From NCBI GenBank assembly GCA_000798955.1, contig JTLC01000030.1:1-47686 (forward strand): a stretch of 47,686 nucleotides of DNA, read 5' to 3'. Shown here piece by piece: positions 20,178 to 29,020 of the stretch. A program made the translations under genes and the position numbers. How positions within the stretch are numbered: position 1 is the stretch's first letter; each line of letters opens with the position of its first letter. This DNA comes from Firmicutes bacterium ZOR0006. Its GTDB lineage: Bacteria > Bacillota_I > Bacilli_A > Culicoidibacterales > ZOR0006. The notes below the pieces were generated by a model that saw nothing but the letters and a program-made list of their open reading frames with translations, was not told the DNA's origin and searched no databases.

Positions 20178-22259
20178 TTATTGCGTTTTTTTGCTGTTGA
20201 AATAAGCATCAATGACTTCTCGAGCAATTTGTGCTTGCATATGACTACTTGGTACTGATAAATCATCTGCTGGTTGAACACTTGGTACAACGACAGCTAG
20301 AGCAATTTCAGGATTATCAAATGGTGCAAATCCGATATATGTAATATTAAAAACTTTTTTATCGTATTGACCATCACCATCGGGATCAATATAGGCCTCA
20401 GCAGTTCCGGTTTTCCCACCAGACTCATAAGCAACACCACTACCCTTAAATTCACTATAGGCTGTTCCATCACCGACAGAAGTAACTTGATGCATGCCTT
20501 CTTTTATTTGGTCGAAATAATTTTGCGTCAGTGGCACACAGTTTAAAATCTCACGGTTGTTTTCCAATAAGATTTTGTCACCCTCTCCTGTTTCACCTTG
20601 AGCAACAACACTATCGACTAAATATGGCTGCACACGACAACCATTATTGGCAATTGTCGAAACGTACTGTGCCATTTGTAGAGGCGTGTATTGATCATAT
20701 TGACCGATTCCAAAGTCAAGTACAAGTCCAGGGTCCGGATTGTCTTTTCCGATGAATCCAGTTGATTCATTTGGTAAATCGATTCCGGTTTTGACACCAA
20801 GACCAAACTGTTGGAAACTTTCACGTAATTTTGTAATGGTTCCATCTTGAATATACAGTTCTCCATTTGGAATATACTGCCCACCACCAAGTTGAATAAT
20901 CAGCTTCCACATATATGCATTGGAAGACATACGTAAAGCATCAACATCACTGATATTCCCCATGACTTTCCAAGATTTTTTCAGTGGCGTACCTTTAAAT
21001 TGGAGTGCTTCATCGAGTAAGTACTGACCTGGTGAAATTGCCCCAAGTTGATAACCAGATAACACGGTTGCCGGTTTTACACTTGAACCCATTTGGAAAT
21101 TACCTGTTGCATTTAAAATCGAAACATCAGCGAATTCTTTCGTTTCAGGATCGTATTCTTGACCAGCCATAGCAATGATTTCTCCAGTTTGCGGATTAAT
21201 TGCGGAAACAAATGCTTGAGTTAAATTTGCTGCTGCCGGATTATTTCGTTCTTCAAGCAATTGTCGTTGAATAATTTCCTCAACTTGTTTTTGGAAATCA
21301 ATATCTACAGTTAAATTAAGTTGATAGCCGGCATGTCCTTTTTCAACAAGTGTTTTATCAAATGTCCCGTCATCCCGTTTTTCATACGCAAACATATCAG
21401 CTTGACCACGCAAGTATTCTTCGTACGACTGTTCAAGTCCACTGCGCCCAACTCGCTCATTCAAATTATAGCCTAAAGCCATATAATAATCAGCAACTTC
21501 AGCAGGTAGTCCTTGTTTTGAAGAAGTAACACTTCCTAAAATTGTTTGCATTGAGTCGCCTTGTAAGTATTCACGATCCCAGTTGAGATTTGCTTCAACG
21601 CCAGGCATTGTTCCTGAATGTTCAGCAACACGAGCAAATTCTTCTTCCGAGACATTTTCAGCTTTAATTGTCACACTTTTACTAATTGAAGATTGGTCCA
21701 TTAAGCTTTTAATATATTCAAGTTCAATTAGTTGTGAATCCATTGCAGCAATCGCCTCAGCTGGGATTTGTTGCATAATTTCTTGCGTATATGCATCATA
21801 TTCAATTTCCCCAGCTTCATAGGCTGCTTTCGTTTCGGCACTTGCATAATTTTCGACGGTTTCTTCGTTATTTAAATAATAAAAAAGTCGTAAATCATTG
21901 TCATTAATAACAGAAATATCAATTTCAATTAAGCTCGCTAATTTTTCAGCAATCGCTTTGTATTCTTCATCCGTTGTTCCTTTTTGGAAGGTATAAATAA
22001 TATTTTTAACTGGCTTATTGCTCACGACAACTTTTCCGTCAGCATCAACCATGACCCCTCGTGGTTGGTTGGCTGAGTAAGTAATTCGGCTTTGTTGGTT
22101 GTACTCTTTGGCATACACCTCATGTTCGATTACTTGAATATAGAATAAGCGCATTGCATAGACAATCATAATTAATGCCATTACTAAAATAATTAGACTT
22201 GTTCGCCACTTTGCCATTTCGGTTAGGCGCCCTTCATGCTCTTGAGCCATGTTTTGCAT
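20178..22259 (-). CDS. class B penicillin-binding protein (PBP2/MrdA-like transpeptidase)
   Basis: The 693-residue protein has a short cytoplasmic start, one membrane anchor (TSLIILVMALIMIVYAMRLF), a dimerisation or pedestal domain and the transpeptidase domain with SxxK at about residue 393 (SSVK), SxN at about 446 (SSN) and KTGT at about 617. These catalyse peptidoglycan cross-linking. The size and domain order are those of elongation-type PBP2. I prefer ATG 22259 to the upstream GTG. The integrase-side junction lies right at its 3' end. Confidence 0.9.
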   Translation of the reverse strand: MQNMAQEHEGRLTEMAKWRTSLIILVMALIMIVYAMRLFYIQVIEHEVYAKEYNQQSRITYSANQPRGVMVDADGKVVVSNKPVKNIIYTFQKGTTDEEYKAIAEKLASLIEIDISVINDNDLRLFYYLNNEETVENYASAETKAAYEAGEIEYDAYTQEIMQQIPAEAIAAMDSQLIELEYIKSLMDQSSISKSVTIKAENVSEEEFARVAEHSGTMPGVEANLNWDREYLQGDSMQTILGSVTSSKQGLPAEVADYYMALGYNLNERVGRSGLEQSYEEYLRGQADMFAYEKRDDGTFDKTLVEKGHAGYQLNLTVDIDFQKQVEEIIQRQLLEERNNPAAANLTQAFVSAINPQTGEIIAMAGQEYDPETKEFADVSILNATGNFQMGSSVKPATVLSGYQLGAISPGQYLLDEALQFKGTPLKKSWKVMGNISDVDALRMSSNAYMWKLIIQLGGGQYIPNGELYIQDGTITKLRESFQQFGLGVKTGIDLPNESTGFIGKDNPDPGLVLDFGIGQYDQYTPLQMAQYVSTIANNGCRVQPYLVDSVVAQGETGEGDKILLENNREILNCVPLTQNYFDQIKEGMHQVTSVGDGTAYSEFKGSGVAYESGGKTGTAEAYIDPDGDGQYDKKVFNITYIGFAPFDNPEIALAVVVPSVQPADDLSVPSSHMQAQIAREVIDAYFNSKKTQ

Positions 22260-22288
22260 CACTTCACTTTCTTTGAATATATATATTG

Positions 22289-22306
22289 AATCAGAAAAAA
22301 CTGATT
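22289..22306. other. small inverted repeat upstream of the PBP gene
   Basis: AATCAG, six A, CTGATT form an 18-base hairpin in the leader or promoter region of the PBP gene. It could be part of a regulator site or leader hairpin; no known motif is matched. Confidence 0.3.
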
Positions 22307-22392
22307 AATTCGTTGCTTAATACACGCTTTTAATCTTATCATATTGCTACTCAAAAGTCATATGAGAAATCAGTAAAACACGCAGAGAAATG

Positions 22393-22418
22393 AAAAAGGC
22401 ATTCAATGATGAATGCCT
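22393..22418 (-). terminator. sodA terminator
   Basis: AGGCATTC and GAATGCCT pair around ATCATT, and a T tract follows on the minus strand. It lies just after the sodA stop at 22436. Confidence 0.9.
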
Positions 22419-22435
22419 GAAAGTCTCAAGGTTGA

Positions 22436-23044
22436 TTATTTTGTTGCGGCATAGCGTGCTGCTACTGCATCCCAATTCACAACATTCCAGATGACATGTG
22501 CAAATTCAGGACGACGATTTTGGAATTTTAAATAGTAGGCATGTTCCCAAACATCTAATGTTAACAACGGTGTTAAGCCATCAGTTAATGGACAATCTTG
22601 ATTTGCTGTTGAAGTAATTGCTAATTTTCCATCAGCATCAACAACTAACCAAGCCCAACCTGATCCAAAACGAGTTTTCGCTGCAGTTTCAAATTTTTCT
22701 TGGAATTCAGCAAAACTTCCAAATGTTTCATTGATAGCTGTTGCTAATTCTCCTGTTGGTTCACCACCAGCATTTGGCGCTAAGCTTAACCAGTAGAAAT
22801 CATGATTGTAAACACCACCACCGTGGTTACGAACCGCAGTGCGAATGCTCTCAGGTAATTTATCTAAGTTTTTAATAATTTCTTCTAATGACCAAGTAGC
22901 AAATTCAGGATGATTTTCTAAAGCGGCATTTAAGTTTGTTACGTATGTCGCATGGTGCTTTCCGTGGTGGATTGCCATCGTTTCTTTGTCTAAGTGTGGT
23001 TCTAATGCATCGTATGCATATGGTAATTCGATTAATGTAAACAT
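22436..23044 (-). CDS. sodA: manganese/iron superoxide dismutase
   Basis: The 202-residue protein begins [18 protein letters not shown] and has metal ligands His (AIHHGKHH), His (VYNHDFYW), Asp and His (LDVWEHAYY). The [10 protein letters not shown] segment and the overall pattern favour the manganese form. It dismutates superoxide to oxygen and hydrogen peroxide, which AhpCF, encoded nearby, can remove. The start has a GAGGAAGATTAG-like RBS. Length is normal. Confidence 0.93.
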   Translation of the reverse strand: MFTLIELPYAYDALEPHLDKETMAIHHGKHHATYVTNLNAALENHPEFATWSLEEIIKNLDKLPESIRTAVRNHGGGVYNHDFYWLSLAPNAGGEPTGELATAINETFGSFAEFQEKFETAAKTRFGSGWAWLVVDADGKLAITSTANQDCPLTDGLTPLLTLDVWEHAYYLKFQNRRPEFAHVIWNVVNWDAVAARYAATK

Positions 23045-23088
23045 CTAATCTTCCTCATTTCTTTTAATTATCTGTTGAATATGTCTTC

Positions 23089-23094
23089 ATTATA
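23089..23094 (-). promoter_or_regulatory. sodA promoter (-10)
   Basis: TATAAT on the minus strand at 23089-23094 has GGGACA 17 bases upstream as a weak -35. A candidate Fur/PerR-like 7-1-7 element (TGAAAAT-C-ATTCTGA, minus strand, about 23161-23176) lies further upstream with three mismatches to the consensus, so that part is a weak call. Confidence 0.5.
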
Positions 23095-23252
23095 TCGCAT
23101 GTTTCTCACCATGTCCCTAAATATGCTTTTAATTTTTCCGATATAAATCTTTATTTTTTTCAGAATGATTTTCATTTTCGAAAACGTCTTTCACTATCTT
23201 TCTAAAAAAAATTTGGTATACTAAGAGTACTTAGCAAAAAGGAGTGACTGAA

Positions 23253-24347
23253 ATGTATCATCGAACACAAACCCGACCAGTTTTTGTCGGCGGGATTCAA
23301 ATAGGTGGCAATAACGAAGTTGTCATTCAAAGTATGACCACAACAAAAACGCGTGATGTTGACGCTACTGTTGAACAAATTTTACAGTTAGAAGCGGCAG
23401 GCTGCCAAATTGTTCGCTGTACGTGTCCGACATTAGCGGATGCTCAGGCTATTGCAGAAATTAAAAAGCGAGTGAATATTCCAATCGTAGCCGATATTCA
23501 TTTTGATTATCGGATGGCATTGGCTGCAATTGAAGCTGGTGTCGATAAGATTCGTATCAATCCCGGAAATATTGGGAGTGACGAAAAAGTTCGCCAAGTT
23601 GTTGAAGCTGCTAAAGCAAAACACATTCCTATTCGCATTGGTGTGAATGCTGGTTCATTGGAAAAGCACATTCTTGATAAATACGGTTATCCAACGGCAC
23701 AAGGGATGTTAGAGAGTGCTCAATATCATGTGGAAATTTTAGAAAAATTAGGCTTTGAAGATATCATTATTTCGATGAAGGCGAGCGATGTCAATTTAGC
23801 AATTGAAGCCTACCAACTAGCTGCTGAAGCATTTCCCTATCCACTTCATTTAGGAATTACCGAGGCGGGAACAATCTTCAGTGGAACAATTAAAAGTGCC
23901 GCTGGGCTAGGTGTCCTTTTATACCAAGGAATTGGCAGCACGATTCGAGTTTCTTTAACAGCTGATCCTGTAGAAGAAATCAAAGTTTGTAAAGAATTAT
24001 TAAAAAATTTCGGTTTAGCATCGAATGTTGCTACCTTGATTTCCTGTCCAACTTGCGGACGAATTGAAATTGACTTAATCAGTATTGCAGCTGAAATTGA
24101 GCAATTCTTAGAAAAGGTGCCAGTTAATATTCATGTTGCTGTTTTAGGCTGTGCTGTTAATGGTCCTGGTGAAGCGAAAGAAGCTGATATTGGCATTGCG
24201 GGTGCTCGTGGTGAAGGTCTCCTCTTTAAAAAGGGGAAGATTGTTCGGAAAGTTCCTGAAGCTGACATGGTTGAAGAATTAAAGAAAGAAATCCTTCTCA
24301 TAGCTGAAGAAAAAATTGCTGCGGCAAATGCCGAAAAAAATCAATAA
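23253..24347 (+). CDS. ispG: 4-hydroxy-3-methylbut-2-enyl diphosphate synthase
   Basis: ATG 23253 lies 8 bases after GGAG; the upstream GTG in the same frame is not used. The 364-residue protein is the full-length bacterial enzyme. The [4Fe-4S] cysteines are in SCPTCGR and [10 protein letters not shown]. It converts methylerythritol cyclodiphosphate to HMBPP, a late step of the MEP route to isoprenoids. This enzyme is absent from most Lactobacillales, so it helps to place the host. A bidirectional terminator follows at 24350-24391. Confidence 0.95.
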   Translation: MYHRTQTRPVFVGGIQIGGNNEVVIQSMTTTKTRDVDATVEQILQLEAAGCQIVRCTCPTLADAQAIAEIKKRVNIPIVADIHFDYRMALAAIEAGVDKIRINPGNIGSDEKVRQVVEAAKAKHIPIRIGVNAGSLEKHILDKYGYPTAQGMLESAQYHVEILEKLGFEDIIISMKASDVNLAIEAYQLAAEAFPYPLHLGITEAGTIFSGTIKSAAGLGVLLYQGIGSTIRVSLTADPVEEIKVCKELLKNFGLASNVATLISCPTCGRIEIDLISIAAEIEQFLEKVPVNIHVAVLGCAVNGPGEAKEADIGIAGARGEGLLFKKGKIVRKVPEADMVEELKKEILLIAEEKIAAANAEKNQ

Positions 24348-24349
24348 CT

Positions 24350-24391
24350 AAAAGGCGACACTCCTTAGCAATGAGGAGTATCGCCTTTTTA
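24350..24391. terminator. bidirectional terminator
   Basis: AAAGGCGACACTCC and GGAGTATCGCCTTT form a long stem ended by T tracts on both strands. It separates convergent ispG and the DUF6933/pRiA4b protein gene. Confidence 0.9.
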
Positions 24392-25477
24392 TTAATAAAT
24401 TTGTTTTAAATCGTGATTGATTTTCAAAATATTTGGCTCTGTTAATACCAGTTGGGGTGCCAACAAGTGCAGTTGGAGTTGTTCTTCTGGTGGCAAAAGC
24501 TCAATATGCTCAAGCATTTCGCATAAAAAACCATATCCATCAGGACCGCCAATATCTTCTGGGGGACAACCACCACTTGCGAGTAAGCAGCGTGGCACGT
24601 CAGTAGCAGCAAATCCACGGATGTGAATCGTGTGTTGCCAGGCACTCTCAAAGTCGTAGACATATTCAAAATCCATTCCTGGTACAAAAACATCAGCAAG
24701 TTTCGTCTTTTCAGCTGTCAATATCACTGGGCCCTGTTCCTCATGGGGAACGAGACGTTTAAATTGTCCGCTTAAAATTCGGACGGCTTGATTAGGCAGC
24801 AAACCATCGAAAGCGTAGGCATGTCGATTCTCCCAACCAAAAGCGATTTGAATACTATCGTGGAGTTGGCTAAAGGTAAAATCTTGCGGAATATATAACC
24901 GACGAGCTGCAAAGCGTGCGCCAAAGTCGATCCGAATTAATACATCAAAAGCTGCTTGTTCTTTTGCTGGTCGTTGTATCGTCGTCAAATTTTGTAGCAA
25001 GTGGATTGTTTCTTGGGCTGGAAAAATGAGTTCTGTTCCTACTTTAGCCGGAATAGTATTAATGTAGTGAGTAAATTGAAATTGAAACAAAGTCTCTCCT
25101 TCAAAGAAAGCATCATTTTCGCGGAATTCTTGTGTCACATGGCCAACACGGCCCATGTAGACTGGTCCACGGCTTTTACTGTATTCTAGTTCATCAGCTT
25201 GATCAAAATAGGCGGCAATCATTTCTTCGCTAGCACCAAACATCGTGAATACTTCGCGGATTCCTTCAATAATTATTGTTGTTAAGTTTTGCCAGGCACT
25301 TTGCGGTAAATTTGCTACGACAAATGAGAGTCTTGTAGCATCATTCGTAACAAAGAGGACTCGTTGATGGTTGACTTCATAAAGTGTTGCACTCCATGAA
25401 AAAAATTCTGGTTCAGTCTTTGAAATAGGTGTTTTTTTAGCTGTTTTCAGTAGTTTTTGACTACAACAAATTTGCAT
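24392..25477 (-). CDS. DUF6933 plus plasmid pRiA4b ORF3-like protein
   Basis: The 361-residue protein has two domains. The first 150 residues (CCSQKLLKTAKKTPIS, then LFVTNDATRLSFVVANLPQS) match DUF6933. The last 190 (VLIRIDFGARFAARRLYIPQ, then FEYVYDFESAWQHTIHIRG and CLLASGGCPPEDIGGPDG) match the PRiA4_ORF3 family. Both are widespread and without a proved function. It stands alone with its own promoter. I assign no function. Confidence 0.75.
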   Translation of the reverse strand: MQICCSQKLLKTAKKTPISKTEPEFFSWSATLYEVNHQRVLFVTNDATRLSFVVANLPQSAWQNLTTIIIEGIREVFTMFGASEEMIAAYFDQADELEYSKSRGPVYMGRVGHVTQEFRENDAFFEGETLFQFQFTHYINTIPAKVGTELIFPAQETIHLLQNLTTIQRPAKEQAAFDVLIRIDFGARFAARRLYIPQDFTFSQLHDSIQIAFGWENRHAYAFDGLLPNQAVRILSGQFKRLVPHEEQGPVILTAEKTKLADVFVPGMDFEYVYDFESAWQHTIHIRGFAATDVPRCLLASGGCPPEDIGGPDGYGFLCEMLEHIELLPPEEQLQLHLLAPQLVLTEPNILKINHDLKQIY

Positions 25478-25679
25478 ATTATCAGTCCTTTTCCGTAGTT
25501 GAAATTTTTTTAAAAAAATCTCACCACTGCTTCTCTAGTATGGCAAAGTCAGCGGATGATTGCAATTGAAAAACACAATTAACTGGATTTTTTGCCCGTT
25601 TATTGTGAAAAAATTAAGTTGAACTCCACGAATATTTGTGTGAAGCTTAAAGAGAAGAAAATACCGAGGAGGTTTTACA

Positions 25680-25904
25680 ATGACGTTACACAAAAATGAT
25701 TGTCACAAAACAAAAAAACACGGGAAAAAAAACCATAAAAATTGTGGTTGCAACAAAAAAAGTCACAAAAAACACGATGTGACTGATCAAAAACATATGA
25801 TTGTCCTTGCAGTCGTCTTAGCTGTCGTATTAACAGGTGGATTAGCTGTCATTGGTTATTTTGCTTGGAAAAACTTACAAGTTTTCATGGATGAACTTGA
25901 ATAA
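25680..25904 (+). CDS. Lys/His/Cys-rich single-pass membrane peptide
   Basis: The 74-residue protein starts at ATG 25680 after GAGGAGG. Residues about 4-34 are very basic and rich in His and Cys (CHKTKKHGKKNHKNCGCN, then KKSHKKHD); then a single membrane helix (IVLAVVLAVVLTGGLAVIGY) and a short acidic tail. The His/Cys cluster could bind zinc, copper or iron on the cytoplasmic face if the N-terminus stays inside, as the basic side predicts. No family is recognised. Nearby stress genes make metal or redox function plausible only by association. A terminator follows. Confidence 0.65.
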   Translation: MTLHKNDCHKTKKHGKKNHKNCGCNKKSHKKHDVTDQKHMIVLAVVLAVVLTGGLAVIGYFAWKNLQVFMDELE

Positions 25905-25908
25905 CGTA

Positions 25909-25945
25909 AAAAGCTATTAGCACTTTCGCTAATAGCTTTTTTTTA
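25909..25945. terminator. terminator
   Basis: AAAAGCTATTAGC and GCTAATAGCTTTT pair around a 6-base loop and run into eight T on the plus strand. The A-rich side also gives a weak minus-strand tail for gpx. Confidence 0.9.
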
Positions 25946-25951
25946 TTTCAT

Positions 25952-26431
25952 TTATTCCCCTAAAAGACGTTGAATATCTTGTTCAATTTTAAGTGGGGAA
26001 ACAGTTGGCGCATAACGTTTGACGACCGTTCCTTGACGATCAACAAGGAATTTTGTGAAATTCCATTTTAATTCTTTACCAAATAGGCTTTTTGTTTCAT
26101 TTTTTAAAAATTGAAATAAAGGATCGGTATTTTTGCCATTGACATCAATTTTGGCCATAATTGGAAATGTTACACCAAAATTTAGTTGACAGGCACTTTG
26201 AATTTCTTGATTATCAGCAACTTCTTGGTTAGCAAATTGGCTACATGGAAAGCCAAGTACGCGTAATCCTGTTGCTTGGTAGCGTGTATGTAAGTCTTCA
26301 AGTTCTTTAAACTGTGGCGCTAAGCCACATTTTGTTGCTGTATTGACAATTAAGAGCACATCACCTTGATATGTTTGCATTGAAAGCCCGTGACCATTGG
26401 CTTGTTTCACTGTGTATTGATAAATACTCAT
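25952..26431 (-). CDS. gpx: glutathione peroxidase-like thiol peroxidase
   Basis: ATG 26431 follows GAAAGGTGGAAATAAA; the frame upstream is not coding. The 159-residue protein has the peroxidatic Cys in TKCGLAPQ, the Gln region (QFANQE), and Trp/Asn in KWNFTKF, which together make the catalytic tetrad. In bacteria these small Cys-type enzymes usually use thioredoxin and reduce peroxides. It lies just after an OhrR-like repressor with its own operator, so the pair should respond to organic hydroperoxides. Confidence 0.88.
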   Translation of the reverse strand: MSIYQYTVKQANGHGLSMQTYQGDVLLIVNTATKCGLAPQFKELEDLHTRYQATGLRVLGFPCSQFANQEVADNQEIQSACQLNFGVTFPIMAKIDVNGKNTDPLFQFLKNETKSLFGKELKWNFTKFLVDRQGTVVKRYAPTVSPLKIEQDIQRLLGE

Positions 26432-26463
26432 TTTATTTCCACCTTTCATTGTTGAGAATTTTG

Positions 26464-26898
26464 TTACTTGACAAGTGTTTCTAATAGTAAATCGAGTTGT
26501 TTTTTTAATGTAAATAAATCCGCTGCTGTGTGTTGAAGCTGGCAGTACAATGACTCAGGAACTGTCAAAATATCTTTTTGGAGCTGCCAACCTGCTAATG
26601 TTGGTGCAACTATGACTGTACGTTCATCACTTTCCAGTCGTGTTCGCGTCACAAACCCTTGCAATTCAAGCTTTTTCAAAAGTGGTGTTAATGTTCCTGA
26701 ATCTAAATATAATTTACTTCCCAACGCTTTAACAGAAATAGCCTCGTGTTCCCAAATGACCATCAATGCAATATATTGCGTATATGTGAGGCCGTGGGTA
26801 TCGAGTAAGGGTTTATACAGTTTTATCACTTCTTTTGAAGTCGCGTAAAGCGAAAAACAGAGTTGATTTTCCAGTTTTATTTGGTGTTCTGTCTGCAT
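26464..26898 (-). CDS. ohrR: OhrR-type MarR regulator
   Basis: The 144-residue protein is a MarR winged helix with the conserved reactive Cys near the N-terminus (ENQLCFSLYATSKE) and TYTQYIALMVIWE, which are OhrR hallmarks. Oxidation of this Cys by organic peroxides releases DNA. The operator at 26921-26935 sits between it and the divergent radical SAM gene, and the gpx gene is downstream in the same direction. No Ohr enzyme is in view; gpx replaces it in this operon. RBS is AAAGGAG. Confidence 0.88.
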   Translation of the reverse strand: MQTEHQIKLENQLCFSLYATSKEVIKLYKPLLDTHGLTYTQYIALMVIWEHEAISVKALGSKLYLDSGTLTPLLKKLELQGFVTRTRLESDERTVIVAPTLAGWQLQKDILTVPESLYCQLQHTAADLFTLKKQLDLLLETLVK

Positions 26899-26920
26899 AA
26901 AGCATCTCCTTTAGATTTTA

Positions 26921-26935
26921 TAAAATTAAATTGTA
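26921..26935. promoter_or_regulatory. OhrR-like operator
   Basis: TAAAATTAAATTGTA differs by one base from the B. subtilis OhrR box TACAATTAAATTGTA. It lies directly upstream of the ohrR RBS, where it can autoregulate the ohrR-gpx operon. Confidence 0.75.
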
Positions 26936-27095
26936 CACAATCTTATAAGTGAATAATACTGTTTATTTGCTACTAAGTCAACTTTTCTTTTCTGAAATTA
27001 GTAAAAAAATTGCAGAAAAAGTGTTTTTCACTTTATTTTCATGAGTTATTCATAGTAAAATGAGATGGATATTGACTAAACGTTAGGAGATAAAC

Positions 27096-27896
27096 ATGAA
27101 TACTTATATTGAAATTGTACATTCAGCCCAAGAACGTAAAGATTTAGGGATGAAGCGATATGGCTTAGTAGAATACCCCGATTCACTCCACCGTGAATTT
27201 ATTATGTTACGTGGATCAGGATGTGGTTGGTCACGCTGTACATTCTGTGATTATTGTGCCGATAAGGATACTGACATCCAAGCAAATTATCGCCTGAACC
27301 GCTCCGTATTGAAGCAAGTCACGGGGAAACATCAGTGTTTGCAAATTGTTTCAAGTGGGAGTTTTTCCGAACTTGATTTTCAAACAATTACAGCTATTCA
27401 ACAAACAGTACACAATCAAAAAATTACACACTTGATTCTTGAAACGCATACAATGTATGAGCGACAATTACCGAATATTCGCGCCCTTTTTCCAGGTGTA
27501 ATAATTGATTTTATTGTTGGTGCTGAGACGTTCGATCTAGATTTACGCACAAAATTAAATAAAGGTCACGGTCAACGCACGGTTGCTGACTATACACAGC
27601 ACTATCAATGGACAAATATTTTATTTGGCTTTGAAGAACAAGATGCCTTAACTCGATTAGAAAGCGATGTTTACACAGCTCTGGAACACTTTAAACGCTT
27701 TACAATTTGTATTTTCTGTGACAATGATACCGCAATTAAACGTGATCAAGCATTGATTGATCGCTTCTATAACTCAGAACTTTTTCAATTTTTGACAACA
27801 AATTCTGAGGCGCGATTTAAATGCGAAATTTTAGACGACTGTGACACGCGTGCCCCACATACGATTGATGGCGTGGGAGGAATCCAATATGACTAA
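27096..27896 (+). CDS. radical SAM protein, possibly queuosine-related
   Basis: ATG 27096 follows TAGGAG. The 266-residue protein has the cluster Cys43-x4-Cys48-x2-Cys51 (GCGWSRCTFCDYC), a spacing differing from the usual Cx3Cx2C, plus Cys54. Its length and short radical SAM core suggest a small-molecule enzyme. The gene overlaps by 8 bases the start of a queuosine-precursor transporter, which makes a role in queuine or queuosine salvage likely (for example a QueL-like lyase). This role is from context; I have no homology score. Confidence 0.6.
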   Translation: MNTYIEIVHSAQERKDLGMKRYGLVEYPDSLHREFIMLRGSGCGWSRCTFCDYCADKDTDIQANYRLNRSVLKQVTGKHQCLQIVSSGSFSELDFQTITAIQQTVHNQKITHLILETHTMYERQLPNIRALFPGVIIDFIVGAETFDLDLRTKLNKGHGQRTVADYTQHYQWTNILFGFEEQDALTRLESDVYTALEHFKRFTICIFCDNDTAIKRDQALIDRFYNSELFQFLTTNSEARFKCEILDDCDTRAPHTIDGVGGIQYD

Positions 27897-28653
27897 TGAA
27901 ATTCTTTTTTTGATTTCGATTTTATTTTACCTAGGGACAGTACTTGTTGCCTATCGTTTATTTGGTAAAACCGGATTATTTGTTTGGTCAGCTGTCGGTG
28001 TTGTGCTCGCAAATATTGAAGTTATTAAAATGGTCACGATGTTCGGTATGAGTGTTACGCTTGGAAATGCTTTATATGCAAGTACATTTGTCGTAACTGA
28101 TATTTTAAGTGAGAACTATACAAAAGCTGATGCCAAAAAAGCCGTGAATATTGGCTTATTCGTGACCATTACATGGGTACTAGCAACGCAAATGATTCTC
28201 GTTTTCATCCCAAATGAACTCGATTTTATTCAACCTGCTTTTGAACAAATGTTTGGATTGTTACCCCGGATGGCATTAGCAGGAATTTTCACGTATGCTG
28301 TTGTCCAGCGACTTGATGTCTACTTGTATCATAAATGGTGGGAATTTACCAATAAACGCTTTGGGACGAGTACAAAATATATTTGGATTCGAAACAATGG
28401 TTCAACATTAATTAGTCAATTTGCAGATACGATTATTTTCACAGTAATTGCCTTTGCTGGTGTGCTACCAACAGCTGAGATGATTGGATTAATTATTCCC
28501 TCATATATTTTAAAATCAATGGTTGGATTACTCGATACGCCAATTATTTACCTTGCTAAAAAGTGGCAAAAAGATGGTAAGATTCCTGATGAACCACTTG
28601 ATATTAGTGAAAATCAAGAAAATATGACAAGACAACAGCTCGAAATTGCTTAA
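27889..28653 (+). CDS. yhhQ: queuosine precursor transporter (YhhQ family)
   Basis: ATG 27889 follows GGGAGGAATCCAAT. The 254-residue protein has six or so membrane helices and the YhhQ/Vut_1 segments LSENYTKADAKKAV and IRNNGSTLISQFADTIIF. These transporters import preQ0, preQ1 or queuine. The 8-base overlap with the radical SAM gene makes a transport-plus-processing operon likely. A strong terminator follows. Confidence 0.88.
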   Translation: MTNEILFLISILFYLGTVLVAYRLFGKTGLFVWSAVGVVLANIEVIKMVTMFGMSVTLGNALYASTFVVTDILSENYTKADAKKAVNIGLFVTITWVLATQMILVFIPNELDFIQPAFEQMFGLLPRMALAGIFTYAVVQRLDVYLYHKWWEFTNKRFGTSTKYIWIRNNGSTLISQFADTIIFTVIAFAGVLPTAEMIGLIIPSYILKSMVGLLDTPIIYLAKKWQKDGKIPDEPLDISENQENMTRQQLEIA

Positions 28654-28654
28654 A

Positions 28655-28698
28655 AAAACACGTTCTCATCTCAAAACTTTGAGTAAGAACGTGTTTTC
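28655..28698. terminator. bidirectional terminator
   Basis: AAAACACGTTCT and AGAACGTGTTTT with inner CTCAAA/TTTGAG form a long stem with A/T-rich ends, ending the yhhQ operon and the convergent DUF6508-like gene. Confidence 0.9.
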
Positions 28699-28709
28699 TA
28701 ATTGTAAGC

Positions 28710-29015
28710 TTAGTCTAAAAACTGGATCATTCGCGTAACTAGTGTTGCTAACTCACCTGAGTCACGACGGCTTTGTAATGAACCACTGCGGTGTTGCTCT
28801 TCACGAAGTAACATCATCAATAATGCGGCACATAAATCGTAATCGGCGCTTTCAAGACGCTCGAGTTCTTTATCGGCATTAATTGGATCTGTTGTCATAT
28901 AGTGTAAATAATCGGTTTTAAAGGCCCGAATTTCTTTTAACATACGATACCATTCAACTGGATCAGCTGATTGTAAGACTTGTGTTAATAATAGTTGTTT
29001 GTTTTTATTTGTCAT
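28710..29015 (-). CDS. hypothetical protein (DUF6508-like)
   Basis: The 101-residue helical protein has the pattern DYDLCAALLMMLLREEQHRSG then SLQSRRDSGELATLVTRM. It resembles the small DUF6508-type family, whose function is not known. The ATG at 29015 is 9 bases after AGGAG, and that AGGAG is part of a 9-bp hairpin in the short leader (29021-29029 paired with 29058-29066). Translation may therefore need melting of the hairpin. Confidence 0.6.
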   Translation of the reverse strand: MTNKNKQLLLTQVLQSADPVEWYRMLKEIRAFKTDYLHYMTTDPINADKELERLESADYDLCAALLMMLLREEQHRSGSLQSRRDSGELATLVTRMIQFLD

Positions 29016-29020
29016 GTGTA

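Noticed and set aside
23161-23187. Clear Fur box upstream of sodA
   Set aside because: Only about 12 of 15 positions match the 7-1-7 consensus. I mention it as weak in the sodA promoter entry rather than list it as an operator.
26941-27095. preQ1 riboswitch upstream of the radical SAM gene
   Set aside because: No preQ1-like stem, loop or A-rich tail is visible here. The leader is simply AT-rich.
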